A stretch of 64,000 nucleotides of DNA from Flavobacterium caeni (lineage in GTDB: Bacteria; Bacteroidota; Bacteroidia; Flavobacteriales; Flavobacteriaceae). The stretch is taken from NCBI RefSeq assembly GCF_900101895.1, contig NZ_FMVF01000002.1, positions 316,451-380,450 of the forward strand, in the 5' to 3' direction. Position 1 is the stretch's first letter. Each line of letters opens with the position of its first letter. Positions 51,561 to 60,768 of this stretch are shown here, piece by piece. The position numbers were made by a program, and so were the translations under genes. The notes under the pieces were generated by a model. That model made no database searches. It was not told the DNA's origin and was given only the letters and a program-made list of their open reading frames with translations.

Positions 51561-52034
51561 TTGAAATACGCAAGATTAACCAAAGAACAATTCGAAGAAC
51601 TCACCACAGAGTTCGTCAACTTTCTCGCAACCCAATCGATCGACAAAGCCGAATGGGACAAAATCAAACAAGAACAACCGCACATTGCCGAACAGGAGCT
51701 CGATGTGTTTTCAGATTTGATTTGGGAAGGGGTGCTTGGCCGCGCCGAATACCTCGAACATTTTTCCAAGACGCATGTTTTTTTGTTCCAGTGCGGCGAC
51801 GTCTATGTACATTCGATTGTACTCCGGGCGCTCGATCCCGGCATCGATTTGCTTACGCGCGACGGCATGCAATGGCTCGCCGACCATATGTTCACCGAAC
51901 AAATCGAAATGAAAGTCGGCAAGAAGGAGTTTGGGCCAGACCGCAATGCCGCCATTTTCGACCTGATCCAACAAGGCGCGTTTTTGAGTGACGGCCATTT
52001 CTACAAACAAATCCACGGCATCATCAATTCTTAA
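51561..52034 (+). CDS. DUF6495-like flavobacterial protein
   Basis: 157 residues starting at TTG 51561. Acidic soluble protein with MKYARLTKEQFEELTTEFVN at the start, a central HVFLFQCGDVYVHSIVLR and a C-terminal FGPDRNAAIFDLIQQGAF. I recognise it as a conserved flavobacterial family of unknown function (DUF6495 by recollection). It has no signal peptide or membrane helix. It is single, convergent with the downstream regulator gene. Confidence 0.75.
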   Translation: MKYARLTKEQFEELTTEFVNFLATQSIDKAEWDKIKQEQPHIAEQELDVFSDLIWEGVLGRAEYLEHFSKTHVFLFQCGDVYVHSIVLRALDPGIDLLTRDGMQWLADHMFTEQIEMKVGKKEFGPDRNAAIFDLIQQGAFLSDGHFYKQIHGIINS

Positions 52035-52058
52035 GATCCCGTGCCATAAGGCAGGAGG

Positions 52059-52757
52059 CTATTGGAGGTCTTTGCTCAGCGGTGCAGCCAAAGGTGCGGC
52101 ATTGCCGCCGCCCGATTTCTGTTCGTTGTTCAGGTTGTACGACAAAATACCTTTTACAAGCCAAATCTCGTTGATTTCCGACAGATGGATCGTCACGTTG
52201 TTAAAGAACGCGTTTTCACTTTTGAGCGTGAATACATCGTTGCGGTCGGCCTGGTAGATGCGGTTGATGAACAAGCCTTTGGCTTTGCTGATGATCACCA
52301 CGGGGCTTCCTTCGGCCAGCGTCGAAAGGTCGCATGATTCGCAAACGGCAAAAGAATTCTCTTCGATCAGCGGGTGCATGTTGTTGCTGATCACCTGGAA
52401 AGCCCTGGTTTTTTCTCCGTGTACAAAAGGGAAATTGAATTTAGGGAGCGTCTCGAGCATGCCCGCTGCACCAATACAGTATTGGAATTGCGTTTCGCGA
52501 CTCACGAGCGCCGTCTCCGACGTGTAGCTGCCGAATTCCTTTTTTTGCTCAAAAAATATCTCGTTCAGGTCTATTTCGTAAAGTTCGCAAATCGAGATTA
52601 TGGCTGCAAAATCAACGGAGTTCCTTTTTTTCCAAGTAGATATTGTATTAGGCTTTATATTTAGTAGCTCGGACAGTTGAATATCTGTACTAATTTTCAG
52701 CGATTTTTTTAACTTTTTTAAGATTAAATTCGCATTTGGAGAATTATTTTCTTGCAT
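52059..52757 (-). CDS. HTH/S24-like transcriptional regulator lacking self-cleavage residues
   Basis: 232 residues. N-terminal phage CI-repressor-like helix-turn-helix (about 10-65, LSELLNIKPNTISTWKKRNS) and a C-terminal LexA/S24-like domain (about 110-205). In S24 peptidases Ser precedes Met in a SMxP motif and a Lys follows about 35-40 residues later. Here the aligned segments read NNMHP and LFINRIY, so both catalytic residues seem replaced by Asn. It would then be a non-cleavable regulator, perhaps ligand-sensing. Divergent from the giant adhesin gene and a candidate for its control. Confidence 0.8.
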   Translation of the reverse strand: MQENNSPNANLILKKLKKSLKISTDIQLSELLNIKPNTISTWKKRNSVDFAAIISICELYEIDLNEIFFEQKKEFGSYTSETALVSRETQFQYCIGAAGMLETLPKFNFPFVHGEKTRAFQVISNNMHPLIEENSFAVCESCDLSTLAEGSPVVIISKAKGLFINRIYQADRNDVFTLKSENAFFNNVTIHLSEINEIWLVKGILSYNLNNEQKSGGGNAAPLAAPLSKDLQ

Positions 52758-53185
52758 ATTCGCAAAATGTTTGTATCTTAGTCGTAAATTGACACTGATA
52801 CGGTTAATATTTTTTTTAACAACTCCTTGAAAATACCTGGCGAAGTAGTTTCACGAAGCCAATGGGTTTAAAAAAAAATATTCACGAGACGTGGTACTTT
52901 TTAATAATGCACAGCAAATAATCGAAGTTGGAAATATCCTACTTTAATCAACAAAATGGAATAGAATTTAGGGTCTTCTATTTTACGATAAAATGATCAA
53001 AAAACAAAACGCTTGATAAACAGAACAGCGTTTTTAGTCAACACATAACAAATATACATGATTTTGTTTAATAACCTACATTAAACACATTCAGATTTAA
53101 CAAAAAAACATAAGAAAAATACCACGCAAGCAACAGCCAGAAAGTAAGTTTTAATAATCTCAAATCTCAATACTAACTTAATTGC
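52758..53185. other. AT-rich divergent regulatory gap
   Basis: 428 bases, markedly AT-rich, between the S24-like regulator and the giant T9SS protein. No open frame or RNA gene is supported. I see no exact TTTG/TAnnTTTG pair; several near matches exist. It probably holds the promoters of both divergent genes and a long 5' leader of the adhesin. Confidence 0.5.
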
Positions 53186-56100
53186 ATGCTTATGGAATTT
53201 ATTACTTCTGTTCAGCGACCAGCTGGGCGGCCCTACCTGTTGTGTTTACTGGTGTGGGCTTGTTTCCAGCTCGGCGTTAGGGCGCAGTCGGTGCCCATCT
53301 ACGCCAACACCATTTCCAGTCAAGACCATGTCGATCTTCCTGCCAATGCGGTAGACGGCAATTTGACCTCACGCGCCAGAATCAGGGCCAGTTCCGGGAT
53401 TCTAGTCGGGATCGGGGCCTACTCGGGCCATCTCGAATTGCAGTATCCGGGCTTGGTTCCGGCCAACACGACGTCGTTCGTCAAGATCAATACAGACGAC
53501 GACCTACTTCCTTCGTTGTTAGGAGGAAGCCTTGGGGGGTTGCTCTCCGAAGTGGTCGGCACGTTGCTCATCGGCAACCAGGAATTCACCGTACAGGCCA
53601 AGAACGACAATACGGTCGTGCTGTCGGGCGAAAGCCAAACCGCGGGCGCGTTTGCGGCACCAAGGTTGCGTATCGTGACCAATGCGGCCCATGAATTCTT
53701 TATTGCCGTGACGCCGTCGCAAGCCTACAACCGCATCCGTATCAGCAACCGTATCGGTGCTTTGATCGGGCTCAACAATGTCAAGCGGCTCGATGTATAC
53801 GAGGCATTCTACATCGGAACGCCCGATGTTTGTGGCGGTGCGGCTTTCACGTCGTTCGACGGCGATGGTCTCAATCTCGACTTGCTCGGACTGGGCGGCG
53901 CTGGGGTAACTAATCCCAACCACGCCATCGATGCCAACCCAAACAATTTTTCTAGGCTGAGCCTGGGGATTTTGGGTGTGGCCGCATCCATCGAGCAAAC
54001 CCTTTATTTTGACGGATTGTCTGCCCCAAACGACCAGTATTTCGTACGGCTTAAGGTCGATCCGGCCTTGCTGGCCCTGGGCGTAGCCAACAACATTCAA
54101 ATCCGCGGTTACAACGGCCCAGACCTGGTGCACAGCCAAAACCTCGGGGCGCTGCTCAATCTCGACCTGCTGACATTGCTTCAAGGGAATCAAGTCGCAA
54201 GGGTTCCGTTTTCGCCCAATGGCACGGTCAACCGCATCACCGTTCGTTACAGTTCACTGCTCAATGTACAGCTTACACAAGGGCTCGATTTGTATGGCAT
54301 CACGCGCGGCCCCGCGCAGCCAACAATCAACGACGTATTTACGCAAAACCCGAGGATTTGTTCTGGCGCTACCGCCTCACTTGTCGCCGAGACAGGCACG
54401 GGAACCGAATTGGTTTGGTATGCCCAGCCGTTCGGTGGCGTTGCCCTCACAACGGTCGCCTCAGGACAACCTTTCGTTACCCCGATGCTCACCGAAGACA
54501 CGGCTTTTTATGTAGCGGCCAAAAGAACCGGTTGTACCGAAGAATCGATTCGCGTGCGGGTCGAGGTTTCGGTCATCAATGTGCCGGTGGCTGCCGACAT
54601 TTCGATTGCCAGTCCACAAACGGCGTGTAACGGCACGGTCACATTATCGCCGTCGTCTACCATTGGCGGGGCGGTGTTCCGCTATTACAAAGACCAGCTC
54701 AAGACCCAGGAAATCACCACGGGTTATGCAGGCGATCCGGGCGTAGCTTACATCAAGGACGATGCGACAGGAACACTGGCCATCACGGGTCTTACCTTGG
54801 CCGATTCGCCCTACAGCTACTATATTTCGCTTACCGTCGACGGATTGTGCGAGAACGAACCCAATACGCTGCAAAGTGTTGTGGTCAACTATTCCTCGCA
54901 ACTGGCGCTGGCGGTCACGCCGAATTTGACGGGTTGCGGTAGCGTCGATTTGACCGATGCGATCCTCAATTTCGACAACGCCATCGATTACCATTTCTTT
55001 GGCCCGGACAACCAACCTATCACGGCCGAGGCGGCCACGCACATCCAAACCGACGGTGCCTATTCGGTCCAGGCCATGAGTGCATCGGGCGACTGTTCGT
55101 CGGCGGTGCAAGTTGTCCAGGTTGCGGTGGTCACGCAGCCTACGCTTACGATCGCCAACCCAAATCTGGTGGTCAGCCAGGGCAGTTCGGTGACGCTCGA
55201 CGCGACTTCAAATGCAACGATCACATGGTACGACGGTAGCGGGAATGCGTTGCCATCAAATACCTATGGGCCTTTCACGACGGCCGGCACCTATGCGTTT
55301 ACAGCCATCGCAACCAACGGCGATTGTTCGGTTACAGGGCTTGTGTTGGTCAACGTCATCGATCCTGCCAATTGTCCGCCGCTTACCGCGCGTGACTATG
55401 CCGATACACAGACCTGGGGTTCTGTCGTTACGGGCGGTGTTGCCAACGGGTCGCAAGCCATCGATGCCAATCCGCAGACATTTTCGACCATCACCACCGG
55501 TCTGGGCTTGCTTGGCATCGGGACCACATGGCAAATCTTGCAATGGAACAATACGATTTCAGCCGGTACGCCGGTAACGGTAAAATTGGGCTCTGAATAC
55601 AGCGGAGTAGTAGTGGCCGGCGCCTATTCGGTCATCGGGACCAAACGAAACGGCGCCGGTATCCCAATCGACATCGGCGCGCTTCAGCCCGTGTCGGGTT
55701 CGCTCGTCGATTTGTTGCCCGGCGAAAATAATTTTGAATTTACTTTCGTTCCGTCCGACAATACCGGACCCAAACCATACGATGGCGTGCGCATCGTCGT
55801 GGGTTCGCTCGTGAGCGTGGCGCAGAGCGTCAAGGTCTATGAGGCCTATTACGACCAGCCGGTAACGCAGGCGGCATGTGGCGCGGGCGATGTAGAAGAC
55901 GTGTTCAGCGGCGCGGTAGACCTTGGTTTGGGCGCTTTGACGGCCACCGTTGGTGTAGACGATCCGTTTGAATCGGTCGACAACAGTTTGGCTACGTTCG
56001 CCACGATGTACACCACGGTTGGGGTTTTGGCCGCCGCCGATTTGACGGTGTCGTTCCGCACGCCTACCTTGCCGGGCGACACGCTGTCGGTAGTGTTATC

Positions 56101-59100
56101 GCAGCCCAACACCGTACTCGATTTGGGCTTGCTTGCGGGCTTTACGATCCAAATGTACCACGGGCAAACGCCTGTTGGGTCGATGATCGACAACAGTTCG
56201 TCGTTGCTGAGCTTGAGTTTGCTAGGCGGCGGGAACATCCGGTTGGTTGTGGCCGGACAAACCATCGTTTACGACCGTATCAAGATCCGTTTTGGCGGCG
56301 TGGCCAGCGTACTCGACCAGTTGCGCGTGCACGATATCAGACGTTGGGCCGATACTTCGGTAGCGGGTGCCGACGGCACCAATACCATCAACATGTGTCA
56401 AAACCAGACCATCACATTGAACGTAACACCCGAGCCTTGTACGACCTATGTGTGGTATGATGCCGAGAGCGGCGGCAACGTAGTTTCTACAGGTGCTAGT
56501 TTTACCGTTCCGGCTACTTTGGCTGCAGGCACCTATACCTATTACATCCAAACGGTTCGTTTTGGGTGCGACACCTACGGGCGCGGCCCAGTGACCATTG
56601 TTGTTGGCGAAACTGCGCCACCTACGGCCATCACCGGTATTACGCTCAATGGCGGCGCGGTTACCACTTTTTGTGATACGACCAGCGTTGCGTTGTCGGC
56701 CACGTTGGATGCGACAGCCACCATCACCAACCCAGTGTTTTACTGGTATGCTTTGGATGGCACGACACAAACCTTAATTCCAAACCAAACAGGAGCAACG
56801 CTGACGTTGACGGGCTTGACACCAGGCACGTATACCTACTATGTGGGTGTCGGTTCAGATGAATATTGTCCTACTGCCGAAGCCGATCGCGATTCGGTGA
56901 CGTTCACCATTTTGCCGTCGTCGCAGCCTGGCGATATAAACGTAAGCGATGCGTTGGTATGCCAGGGAACCGATGCGGTTTTGACCCCGACCGCTACTTT
57001 GGCCAATCCCGTTTTCTCCTGGTATTTTACAAACGATGCGACCCAGCCGATTGTCAGCGGTAGCACCATCGACGGCATCACCTATACGATTTCGGCCGCG
57101 GGCGTGCTGACGGTTTCGGGACTCACCGCCGCCAACAGCCCTGCGACCTATTTTGTGGGCATGACAAGCGACACGACTTGTCTTAACCAAGCGGGGCAAT
57201 TTGCCGATGCGGCCATCATCATCAACGAATCGGGTACGCCAACCACCAACGACGGTACGCAGGATTTTTGCGTCGCCAACAACCCGACGATCATCGATAT
57301 CCAAGTCAACGAGCCATCAGTCGTGTTCTATGACGCGCCAACCAACGGCAACTTGATTCCGGCCGACACCGCGCTGCTGGACGATGCTACGTATTATGCG
57401 GCCTTTGATGCGTCCACAGGATGCGGCAGCGCGAATCGTTTGGCCATCACGGTCAACATCAACGATGCGGGTACGCCTACGACGGCCAACAACCAACAGG
57501 AGTTCTGCGCCATCGACAACCCAACCGTTGCCGATTTGCAAGTCAATGAAGCGGGTGTAGTTTGGTACTTGACCCAATCGGGTGGTACGGCGTTGGCTTT
57601 GACCGATGCGCTGGCCAACGGAACGACTTACTTTGCGTCGCTTACCGATGCCGCCACGGGTTGTGAAAGCTCGGTGCGGTTAGAAGTTACAGCGACCATC
57701 AACGATCCCGATGCGCCTACCACCAACAGCGCGACCCAGGATTTTTGCGCGATCGATGCGCCAACCGTGGCCGATATCCAGGTCAACGAAACCGGCGTGA
57801 TCTGGTATGACGCGCCCAACATGGGTAATATGCTGACGTCGGCCACTGTGCTTGTCGACCAAATGGTGTATTACGCTGCTATTTTTGATCAAGCCACAGG
57901 GTGCGAGAGTTCGCAACGTTTGGCCGTGACGATCAACATCAACGATACCAATCCGCCAACGACCACTAACGCGTCGCAAACTTTTTGTGCGACCAACAAT
58001 CCAACGATCGCCGACATCCAGGTTAACGAAACCGATGTGGTTTGGTATGCCATGGAAACAGGCGGAACCGCTTTGGATCTCACAACGACGTTGACCAATG
58101 GAACGACCTATTATGCGTCGCAAATTGATCCAACTACGGGCTGCGAAAGCACGACGAGAATTTCAGTAGCGATTACCATCGGCAATCCAGCGACGCCAAC
58201 CACCACCAGCAACACCCAAACTTTTTGTGTAGCCAACCAGCCGACGGTGGCCGGTATTCAAGTCAATGAAACCAACATCTTGTGGTACAATGCGGCCACA
58301 GGCGGGACGTTGATTGATGCCACTACGGCGCTGATCGACGGTATGACTTACTATGCCGTTGCGGTAGATCCGGTTACCAGTTGCGAGAGCGCTGTACGAT
58401 TGGCCGTGACCGTCAACATCAACGATGCGGGCACGCCAACCACATCCGATGACACCCAGGATTTTTGCCAATCGCAGCAACCTACCATCGCCGACTTACA
58501 GGTCAACGAACCCAACGTGGTGTTCTTTGATGCGGCCACGGGTGGCACGCAATTGTCTGCCGACACGGCTTTGACGAATGCTACGACTTACTATGCCTCG
58601 TTCGATGCGGCTACGGGCTGCGCGAGTTCGGTTCGGTTGGCGATCTCTGTAGGCATCATCAACATTCCGACACCAACAACCAACGACGCCTCGCAGGAAT
58701 TCTGCCAGCTCGATCATCCTACGGTGGCCGATATCCAGGTCAACGAACCCGTCATTTTCTACGATGCGGCTACGGGTGGCAACGTCGTCGCACCGACCAC
58801 GCCATTGACCGCGGGGGTCTACTACGCGACCATGGTGAACCTCGCGCTGGGTTGCGAAAGCGATGTGCGTCTGGCCATCACGGTGGACTTTTCGGGCAAT
58901 GTGCCGGCTACCATCAGCGGTGGCGGCGACAGCGGATGCGTGTTCGAGCAAGTCACCTATACCACCGAGGTGGGCATGGCCGACTATGTCTGGACGGTAT
59001 CGTCGCATGGCACCGTCGTAGATGGCGGTACGGTGAGCGACAACTGGGTCACCGTGTCTTGGACCACGATGGGACAAGGACATTTGAGCGTGGCCTACTT

Positions 59101-59794
59101 CAATAGTTGTAGCGGGATAGCCAATGCAAGCCGCGGCATCGATGTAGCGACTTGTTCGGATTTGACCATCAACAAAACGGTCGACAACCCAACGCCCGGC
59201 ATCGACGACGAGGTAACTTTTACGATTACCGTCAACAACATCGGTTCGGGTGAGTTCCGCGATCTTGTGGTCAACGAGACGCTTCCGAATGGCTATGCGT
59301 TTGTGAATGCCGCGGCATCGGTTGGTGCGTACAGTTCGGTAGGCGGTGTGTGGAATATCCCGTCGCTTCTGGCGGGCCAAACCGCGACGCTCGAAATTAC
59401 CGTGACGGTGTTGCCGAGCGGCGACTACGTCAATACGGCCACCATCGTGACTACAGATCCAGAGGACATCGATTTGGGCAACAACGAAGCGCGCGCCTGG
59501 GTGACCCCGGTTTGTTTGATCGTGTACAACGAGTTCAGCCCGAACAACGATGGCGCCAACGACGTGTTCCGCATCGACTGTATCGAAAATTACCCGAACA
59601 ACAAGTTTGAGGTGTACAACCGATACGGCGCCGTGGTGTACAGCAGCGCGGGCTACCGCAACCAGTGGGACGGGACGGCCAATGTTTCTAGCGCGATCAA
59701 CAAAGACGATAAGTTGCCTACAGGAACTTATTACTACACGCTTGATTTGGGCGAAGGAACCAAAAAAACCGGATGGTTGTCGATCACGCGCTAA
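53186..59794 (+). CDS. Giant T9SS type B adhesin-like protein
   Basis: 2202 residues, signal peptide ending GVRAQS (start at the ATG at 53186 or 53192). Four copies of an unnamed module of about 155-175 residues occur at about 39-210, 213-372, 736-890 and 902-1055; each has an A-x-D-x-N segment near its start and ends in Y-x-R-I-x-[IV] then LDVYEA-like residues. Between and after them are Ig-like domains, then seven tandem repeats of about 79 residues (57232-58892, each beginning PTT and holding DFC, PTVADIQVNE and YYA), a DUF11 repeat (about 1990-2100) and a type B sorting domain (EFSPNNDGANDVF to the end). Exported by T9SS to the surface, probably for attachment or gliding. Confidence 0.9.
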   Translation: MLMEFITSVQRPAGRPYLLCLLVWACFQLGVRAQSVPIYANTISSQDHVDLPANAVDGNLTSRARIRASSGILVGIGAYSGHLELQYPGLVPANTTSFVKINTDDDLLPSLLGGSLGGLLSEVVGTLLIGNQEFTVQAKNDNTVVLSGESQTAGAFAAPRLRIVTNAAHEFFIAVTPSQAYNRIRISNRIGALIGLNNVKRLDVYEAFYIGTPDVCGGAAFTSFDGDGLNLDLLGLGGAGVTNPNHAIDANPNNFSRLSLGILGVAASIEQTLYFDGLSAPNDQYFVRLKVDPALLALGVANNIQIRGYNGPDLVHSQNLGALLNLDLLTLLQGNQVARVPFSPNGTVNRITVRYSSLLNVQLTQGLDLYGITRGPAQPTINDVFTQNPRICSGATASLVAETGTGTELVWYAQPFGGVALTTVASGQPFVTPMLTEDTAFYVAAKRTGCTEESIRVRVEVSVINVPVAADISIASPQTACNGTVTLSPSSTIGGAVFRYYKDQLKTQEITTGYAGDPGVAYIKDDATGTLAITGLTLADSPYSYYISLTVDGLCENEPNTLQSVVVNYSSQLALAVTPNLTGCGSVDLTDAILNFDNAIDYHFFGPDNQPITAEAATHIQTDGAYSVQAMSASGDCSSAVQVVQVAVVTQPTLTIANPNLVVSQGSSVTLDATSNATITWYDGSGNALPSNTYGPFTTAGTYAFTAIATNGDCSVTGLVLVNVIDPANCPPLTARDYADTQTWGSVVTGGVANGSQAIDANPQTFSTITTGLGLLGIGTTWQILQWNNTISAGTPVTVKLGSEYSGVVVAGAYSVIGTKRNGAGIPIDIGALQPVSGSLVDLLPGENNFEFTFVPSDNTGPKPYDGVRIVVGSLVSVAQSVKVYEAYYDQPVTQAACGAGDVEDVFSGAVDLGLGALTATVGVDDPFESVDNSLATFATMYTTVGVLAAADLTVSFRTPTLPGDTLSVVLSQPNTVLDLGLLAGFTIQMYHGQTPVGSMIDNSSSLLSLSLLGGGNIRLVVAGQTIVYDRIKIRFGGVASVLDQLRVHDIRRWADTSVAGADGTNTINMCQNQTITLNVTPEPCTTYVWYDAESGGNVVSTGASFTVPATLAAGTYTYYIQTVRFGCDTYGRGPVTIVVGETAPPTAITGITLNGGAVTTFCDTTSVALSATLDATATITNPVFYWYALDGTTQTLIPNQTGATLTLTGLTPGTYTYYVGVGSDEYCPTAEADRDSVTFTILPSSQPGDINVSDALVCQGTDAVLTPTATLANPVFSWYFTNDATQPIVSGSTIDGITYTISAAGVLTVSGLTAANSPATYFVGMTSDTTCLNQAGQFADAAIIINESGTPTTNDGTQDFCVANNPTIIDIQVNEPSVVFYDAPTNGNLIPADTALLDDATYYAAFDASTGCGSANRLAITVNINDAGTPTTANNQQEFCAIDNPTVADLQVNEAGVVWYLTQSGGTALALTDALANGTTYFASLTDAATGCESSVRLEVTATINDPDAPTTNSATQDFCAIDAPTVADIQVNETGVIWYDAPNMGNMLTSATVLVDQMVYYAAIFDQATGCESSQRLAVTININDTNPPTTTNASQTFCATNNPTIADIQVNETDVVWYAMETGGTALDLTTTLTNGTTYYASQIDPTTGCESTTRISVAITIGNPATPTTTSNTQTFCVANQPTVAGIQVNETNILWYNAATGGTLIDATTALIDGMTYYAVAVDPVTSCESAVRLAVTVNINDAGTPTTSDDTQDFCQSQQPTIADLQVNEPNVVFFDAATGGTQLSADTALTNATTYYASFDAATGCASSVRLAISVGIINIPTPTTNDASQEFCQLDHPTVADIQVNEPVIFYDAATGGNVVAPTTPLTAGVYYATMVNLALGCESDVRLAITVDFSGNVPATISGGGDSGCVFEQVTYTTEVGMADYVWTVSSHGTVVDGGTVSDNWVTVSWTTMGQGHLSVAYFNSCSGIANASRGIDVATCSDLTINKTVDNPTPGIDDEVTFTITVNNIGSGEFRDLVVNETLPNGYAFVNAAASVGAYSSVGGVWNIPSLLAGQTATLEITVTVLPSGDYVNTATIVTTDPEDIDLGNNEARAWVTPVCLIVYNEFSPNNDGANDVFRIDCIENYPNNKFEVYNRYGAVVYSSAGYRNQWDGTANVSSAINKDDKLPTGTYYYTLDLGEGTKKTGWLSITR

Positions 59795-59826
59795 CCTGCC
59801 CATTTATTCACTAAATCCTAGAAATA

Positions 59827-60756
59827 ATGAAATCAATCATAAGAATCAAACACGCGTATATTTTGTGGATCGGATGTCTTTTGACCGCCGCGACCCACGC
59901 CCAGCAAGACCCCGGCTATACGCAATACATGTACAATACGATGGTCGTCAACCCGGGTTATGCGGGTTCGGCGGGCGTGCTCGAAGGAACGTTGCTCCAC
60001 CGTTCGCAATGGACGGGCATCGACGGCGCGCCGCAAACGCAATCGCTCACGATCGACTCGCCGTTGTCGAACGAAAAGATCGGCATCGGACTCAGCGTGG
60101 TCAACGACAAACTGGGCCCGTCGAATGAATTGTCGCTCGACGCCAACGTGTCGTATACCATTTCGTTTTCGCACGACACCAAATTGGTGTTCGGTGCCAA
60201 GGCGGGCATCCGTTCGATGAGCGTCGACTGGTCTAAAGGCCGCTATTACGACGATGTCGATGCGTTGCTGAACAACAACATCAGCAAAACCAAGCCGTCG
60301 GTTGGGGCAGGATTGTACTTGTACCAGGACAAATGGTATGCGGGTATTTCGGTACCGAGTTTTTTGCGCAGCGAATACTACGACGACATCCAGGAGGCCG
60401 TGCTTTCGGACCGTTTGCACTACTACGCGATCGCGGGTTATGTGTTCGACATTGGCGACAACCTGAAGCTCAAGCCAGCCGTTTTGGGCAAGTTCGTGAG
60501 CGGTGCGCCGGTGACGGTCGATTTGTCGCTCAACGCGCTCATCATGGAGAAACTCACCGCGGGTGTATCGCACCGTTTTGACGATTCGGTGTCGGCGCTG
60601 GTCGGGTTCCAGATCACACCGGGTTTGTTCGCGGGCTATTCGTTCGACTACACCACGACGCGTTTGAACAAATACGCCGACGGCACGCACGAAATCATCC
60701 TGCGGTTCCAGATGCAAAAGAAAGCCAGTCAAATCAAATCGCCACGATTCTTCTAA
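59827..60756 (+). CDS. PorP/SprF-family T9SS outer membrane protein
   Basis: 309 residues, signal peptide ending ATHAQ. PorP/SprF barrel: DPGYTQYMYNTMVVNPGYAGS at the mature N terminus is the family signature, and FAGYSFDYTTTRLNKYADGTHEI the C-terminal one. SprF-type proteins are needed to export the specific type B cargo encoded next to them. It starts 33 bases after the giant adhesin gene, so it is its likely dedicated partner. Confidence 0.95.
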   Translation: MKSIIRIKHAYILWIGCLLTAATHAQQDPGYTQYMYNTMVVNPGYAGSAGVLEGTLLHRSQWTGIDGAPQTQSLTIDSPLSNEKIGIGLSVVNDKLGPSNELSLDANVSYTISFSHDTKLVFGAKAGIRSMSVDWSKGRYYDDVDALLNNNISKTKPSVGAGLYLYQDKWYAGISVPSFLRSEYYDDIQEAVLSDRLHYYAIAGYVFDIGDNLKLKPAVLGKFVSGAPVTVDLSLNALIMEKLTAGVSHRFDDSVSALVGFQITPGLFAGYSFDYTTTRLNKYADGTHEIILRFQMQKKASQIKSPRFF

Positions 60757-60768
60757 AACCAGACAACC

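Noticed and set aside
52758..53185. Riboswitch or small RNA in the AT-rich gap
   Set aside because: No conserved stem, aptamer core or terminator was seen; only AT-rich sequence.
58496..59803. 435-codon open frame opposite the end of the giant adhesin
   Set aside because: The plus strand holds an unmistakable type B sorting domain and repeats. The reverse frame has no motif and no start context.
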